The notes beneath the pieces are model-generated. The model ran no database searches and had not been told where the DNA came from. It saw nothing but the letters and a program-made list of their open reading frames with translations. Positions 61,069-64,000 of a stretch of 64,000 nt of DNA are shown here, piece after piece. Position 1 is the first letter of the stretch. Each line of letters begins with the position of its first letter. The translations under genes were made by a program, and so were the position numbers. Source of the stretch: DATARR01 sp044868005 (GTDB taxonomy: Bacteria; Acidobacteriota; Thermoanaerobaculia; Multivoradales; UBA5704); the NCBI GenBank assembly GCA_044868005.1, contig JBIOVX010000163.1, forward strand, positions 43,369-107,368, given 5' to 3'.

Positions 61069-62250
61069 TTAGCCGACACCGCGCTGAACCTTCTCGACGG
61101 AAAAGAGAAGTTGCTGAACGGAGTTGAGCGCCGCTGTGGCGTCGTCGACCTCAACGACAAGGCGCTCGTGGAGTGTCTTGTTTCGTCGATCTAGTGCTCG
61201 ATATAGCTCGGCCATCGACTCGGGACTCGGGACGTCAGCCCCAAGTATGCCTGGTAGAAAACTCAGAGCCTTGCCAAGCGTCAATCTTTGGCGACTTTCG
61301 ATGCGGTTTAGCTTGGCGTCGAGGTCGGGGTTGTTCGCGCGTAACACCGATAGCAAGTCTAACACGATGACTTCGGCCACAGATAGGGCTTCGACAAGCG
61401 CGAACCTCGGACTGCCGCCTGAGACAAGGAGGTCAAAGGAGTCGGTGAGCGCCTGCTGAGCGTCTGAGACTTCTGTGCCGACCGCGAGGTGATGGCCAAT
61501 ACGCGCTGCCATCTCCCTTGTGTCATGCCGAAACACTGGAAGGAATTTCTCATATTCTTTGTATGACATGATGGTCGGACGCATGAAGGTTCTCGGAAAG
61601 TGCGCTAGTACTCGGTCGTAAGCGGAGAACCGGGGTGCCATGGGTTTGTACGGGACCGCGAGCGTGCGGATGACCGGGAAGTCCTGCTTCAGCCGCTCTG
61701 GCAGCGTCACCCTCACGTCTGTGGTGGCGACCCGATAGAGAAGGAGAAGTTTCTCGATCGCGGTGAGCAGAAACCACTCATGCGTCTCTGGACTCTCGAG
61801 GGAAGCGACCTCTACTCCGAGCGTGAACTCGGTGAACGACGGTCGTCGATAGAGAGTATATTCGTGACCTTTTCCGTAGCCTGCGATGGTCTCGACGCCG
61901 CCATCGCTTGTGCGTACGTCCACCGAGATGAGGTCGGGATCAAGGCTGGGGATGGCGCGCTTTAGAGCCAGATGGCGCTTCTCTCCGTCAATAACATATG
62001 TGAAGTCGTTGCCAAAATCGGTGACTGTTACCGGCCTCAAGTGTCTGACGAGGTACAGGAGCGTATCGTGTCCCTCAACGGACACTTGGAACACGGAGTT
62101 TGCAGGAAGGCCAATCGGACCCGGATAGTAGGCGTTGTAGTACATCGCGCCGGGATTCATAAATGGTCCGAGTGTCGGCAGTAACCTCGCACTGAGCTTA
62201 TGCGGTCCTTCCGGCGTCCCTATCGACCACGTCGCATAAGCTCGGAGCAA
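61069..62250 (-). CDS. Unknown protein with C-terminal HEPN-like domain
   Basis: Up to 393 residues from a TTG at 62250, the only start before a stop at 62254-62256; later ATGs at 62160 and 62145 are alternatives. The N-terminal about 200 residues are beta-rich and unlike anything I know (VFQVSVEGHDTLLYLVRHL, GVETIAGYGKGHEYTLYRR). The C-terminal about 130 are helical and end in RRNKTLHERLVVEVDD, where R356-N-x3-H361 fits the Rx4-6H signature of HEPN RNases and Apea-type HEPN proteins. It is adjacent to the TIR-membrane gene on the same strand. The putative start lies within a CGCATAAGC inverted repeat, so the 5' end may be truncated or remodelled. Confidence 0.65.
   Translation of the reverse strand: MLRAYATWSIGTPEGPHKLSARLLPTLGPFMNPGAMYYNAYYPGPIGLPANSVFQVSVEGHDTLLYLVRHLRPVTVTDFGNDFTYVIDGEKRHLALKRAIPSLDPDLISVDVRTSDGGVETIAGYGKGHEYTLYRRPSFTEFTLGVEVASLESPETHEWFLLTAIEKLLLLYRVATTDVRVTLPERLKQDFPVIRTLAVPYKPMAPRFSAYDRVLAHFPRTFMRPTIMSYKEYEKFLPVFRHDTREMAARIGHHLAVGTEVSDAQQALTDSFDLLVSGGSPRFALVEALSVAEVIVLDLLSVLRANNPDLDAKLNRIESRQRLTLGKALSFLPGILGADVPSPESMAELYRALDRRNKTLHERLVVEVDDATAALNSVQQLLFSVEKVQRGVG
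62194..62243. repeat. 11-bp inverted repeat GAGCTTATGCG / CGCATAAGCTC
   Basis: Perfect arms at 62194-62204 and 62233-62243 are separated by 28 bases. Related motifs lie at 62325 and 62449. The layout resembles recombinase-binding arms. Confidence 0.7.
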
Positions 62251-62324
62251 GATCTATGTCATTAATTCTATGCAACATAGAAATTTTACCTTCCCTTGGG
62301 GCCTGGGTCAATCCGGCCGCAGCC

Positions 62325-62463
62325 GTCGTATAAGCGTCCTCGGCTCCACGTACCCCCGATCATCTTTTCGGTACGGCTGGCGAGATCTCTGCTGAAAGCT
62401 ATCCTACTGAGGAGGGTAGACTTGGCGACAGCGCCACCAACAGACACTGTCGCATAAGCGTCC
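62325..62463. repeat. Direct repeats GTCG(T/C)ATAAGCGTCC
   Basis: Copies at 62325-62339 and 62449-62463 match at 14 of 15 bases, 124 bp apart. The gap 62251-62536 between the HEPN-like and coiled-coil genes contains no recognisable gene; these repeats are its only clear structure. Confidence 0.7.
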
Positions 62464-62536
62464 GTAGTAGTAGTGGGCGGAGCGTTATCCGTCCGTCCAC
62501 GTCGATTCGGGCTCTGGACCCCGCGGCAGCAGCAGC

Positions 62537-63097
62537 TCAGGCCTTCGACGTTTCCAGGCTTGGCGGGCTGGCGGCGGCGGACCGGGGTGGCTTGGTGTAG
62601 AGCCCCTCGTGGTTGGACTTGCCCTTGCGGACGAGGCGCAGACGGCCGGCGGCTTCCAAGCGGCGAAGGGTGACGGAAGCGGCGCGAGCGTCGATCGGCC
62701 GGCGGAGCTTGTCCCGATAGCGCCGGTTGGTCTCCGCCGCCACCTGCTTGGCGCCGAAGGTCACGCCGTCGGCCATGCGGTCGGCCACTCTCGCGACGAG
62801 CCGGCTCGCCAGGATCCGCTTGCCGTGCTTGCCGATGAGCTCGCGGTCGTCCTCCACTTCTTCCTTCACCGGCTGAGGCGGCGCCGCGCCTATCCCCGCC
62901 AGCTCCGCCGCGGGGAGGGCCGTCGCCTTGAAGGCCTCGAAGTGCTCGGTGACCTTCTTCAGCTCGGCCAGGTGGATGGCGTTCTGCTCCCGGTGATAGA
63001 CCTCCTGCTGCGCGTGGAAGTCCGCTTGCTGCCGGTGATGGGCGATCCGCTCCTCCAGCTTGGCCAGGACTTCCGCGACGGAAAACGCCGTGCTCAT
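62537..63097 (-). CDS. Coiled-coil protein with winged-helix-like C-terminus
   Basis: 186 residues. GAGGAGG lies just upstream of the ATG. The N-terminal about 60 residues form a His/Gln/Glu-rich helix likely to coil (KLEERIAHHRQQADFHAQQE, HLAELKKVTEHFEAFKATA). A Pro/Glu linker follows, and then about 90 basic residues with a winged-helix pattern (FGAKQVAAETNRRY, AASVTLRRLEAAGRLRLVRKG). A sequence-specific DNA-binding role is plausible. The adjacent upstream DNA is packed with TTGCGGC motifs. I know no named family for it. Confidence 0.7.
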   Translation of the reverse strand: MSTAFSVAEVLAKLEERIAHHRQQADFHAQQEVYHREQNAIHLAELKKVTEHFEAFKATALPAAELAGIGAAPPQPVKEEVEDDRELIGKHGKRILASRLVARVADRMADGVTFGAKQVAAETNRRYRDKLRRPIDARAASVTLRRLEAAGRLRLVRKGKSNHEGLYTKPPRSAAASPPSLETSKA

Positions 63098-63116
63098 GAG
63101 GTGTCCTCCTCGAAAT

Positions 63117-63875
63117 GCCGCAAGTCCGGCCTAAGCCGGTCCCGGCTTCCGAAATATCGCCGCGAGCGGGCTCGCAACCGCCCCAAGATTGCGGCAACTC
63201 GCGGCAGTGCAAGAGCCAATCGCGGCAGATCTTATACTGCTTGCGACTTTATCATGAGGCCATGGGAGGCGAGACCCTCCGGCCTCTGGAGATAAGGAGG
63301 AAATGCAGCAACTCCCCCTTAGCTCAATCCTTCGCCTCTCGGAACCGCCGCGACTGTAGTCGACAATGCCGCATATCCTCAGCTACTTGCGGCAAGTCGG
63401 GCCGGGAACGCCGCAATTTTGATCCTTGCCGCCGCAATATAGCGCTATGCTGGCGCGAGCAGAGTTCAATACGCCGCGACTTCTCTTGCCAGCGACGCAA
63501 ATAGGATCTTGAATGCCGCAATTTTGCCCACTGTCGGTTCGATACGGATCAATATCGCCGCAAATTCGCTCCTATTCACGGCATTTCAGGAAGAAATTGC
63601 GCCGGGCGGATGTCATATTGAAGCGACTTATGGCTGCGACGAGCTTGGCGCCGCAAGATTCGCGGCGAACCAGGATCGCTTTGCGGCGCTTTGACGAGGA
63701 TCTGGTGCAATTCAAGCTTGGCAGCCTCTGGCATCCCGTGAGTACGGGCCGGGAGAAGGAGGGATTGCGGCAATCCCTTGAGACTTCGCTGCATTGTCTG
63801 TAGAGAACGCTGCATTGTCTCCAGACTTCGCTGCATCGTCTCCTTACCTTGCGGCGTTCCGGGCTGACTTGCGGC
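63117..63875. repeat. Cluster of twelve TTGCGGC/GCCGCAA heptamers
   Basis: Copies occur at 63117, 63189, 63387, 63410, 63431, 63515, 63557, 63650, 63681, 63765, 63849 and 63869, on both strands with irregular spacing. GGGATTGCGGCAATCCC at 63761 is nearly palindromic. By chance well under one copy is expected in this length. No gene is recognisable in 63098-64000; short frames there are repetitive and lack ribosome sites. Confidence 0.85.
63787..63841. repeat. 21-bp tandem repeats (CGCTGCATTGTCT core)
   Basis: The 13-base core CGCTGCAT(T/C)GTCT starts at 63787, 63808 and 63829, exactly 21 bases apart. On the minus strand it encodes the heptapeptide MQRSLET/MQRSLQT, but no real gene start is evident. 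Confidence 0.75.
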
Positions 63876-64000
63876 GGTAGAACCGGGATGGCGATGGCGG
63901 AAGGCCTCTGTCGCAACTCCCTCTCCAGCCGCTGAGCCGGTGCCGGAGTCGAATTTGAGAGAGAGAAGCGGCCGGCGAGACGCCGGCGCTCCCAGGGGCG

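Noticed and set aside
62194..62490. Integron attC sites
   Set aside because: The repeats lack the paired RYYYAAC/GTTRRRY boxes, and no integrase gene is present.
62286..63212. Long minus-strand frame overlapping the coiled-coil gene
   Set aside because: The 62537-63097 frame has the ribosome site and a coherent coiled-coil and winged-helix pattern; the longer frame is Gly/Arg/Pro-rich shadow.

Overview
The window is high-GC (about 65-70% except for an AT-rich patch near 59.3-61.0 kb) and very rich in secreted, outer-membrane and repeat-bearing proteins: DUF5916 outer-membrane proteins, an ELWxxDGT-repeat protein, a TonB-dependent receptor with a carboxypeptidase-like domain, FHA-type sigma-54 regulation and a tricorn-like protease. 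Together with nonribosomal peptide synthesis this suggests a soil or environmental Acidobacteriota, perhaps Thermoanaerobaculia. That placement is inference from gene content. I see no rRNA or tRNA gene.

Layout. 1-13.4 kb is the 3' end of a nonribosomal peptide synthetase (NRPS) cluster: two synthetase genes, an outer-membrane DUF5916 protein, a stand-alone methyltransferase of the NRPS-embedded type and an MFS exporter. Both complete adenylation domains carry a glycine-like code. The last domain is epimerase-like but lacks a catalytic His. 13.4-16.5 kb is a minus-strand run of small exported proteins and a DUF1028 protein. 16.7-23.6 kb holds a Cys-rich secreted protein, a flavin oxidoreductase-permease pair, a 5'-truncated DUF1016 nuclease set among three 19-bp palindromes, and a patatin-like lipase. 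23.85-24.15 kb is a 21-bp tandem repeat array open in all frames. 24.3-34.5 kb encodes large exported repeat proteins, a HEXXH peptidase with TPRs and an FHA/AAA+/Fis sigma-54 activator. 34.6-46.5 kb is envelope-related: a second DUF5916 protein, two TonB C-terminal-domain proteins flanking a TonB-dependent receptor, and an ELWxxDGT protein. 46.6-58.8 kb has a serine hydrolase, a membrane-embedded patatin, a Uma2 protein, a tricorn-like protease and a bacterial eRF1-like (baeRF) protein.

59.3-64 kb is the accessory end. It carries an AT-rich gene for a membrane protein with two duplicated membrane modules and a C-terminal TIR domain, an unknown protein with a C-terminal HEPN-like Rx4H motif, a coiled-coil DNA-binding-like protein, clustered CGCATAAGC repeats, and about 900 bp with at least twelve copies of the heptamer TTGCGGC. 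The TIR/HEPN pair is the best candidate here for an undescribed, probably anti-phage, system.

Three good -24/-12 (sigma-54) promoter matches precede the repeat-domain protein, the TonB-dependent receptor and the baeRF gene, and a sigma-54 activator lies in the window, so part of the envelope programme may be under sigma-54 control. Several gene remnants (DUF1016, DinB-like, DUF4386-like) and hairpin-rich intergenic repeats mark recent rearrangement.
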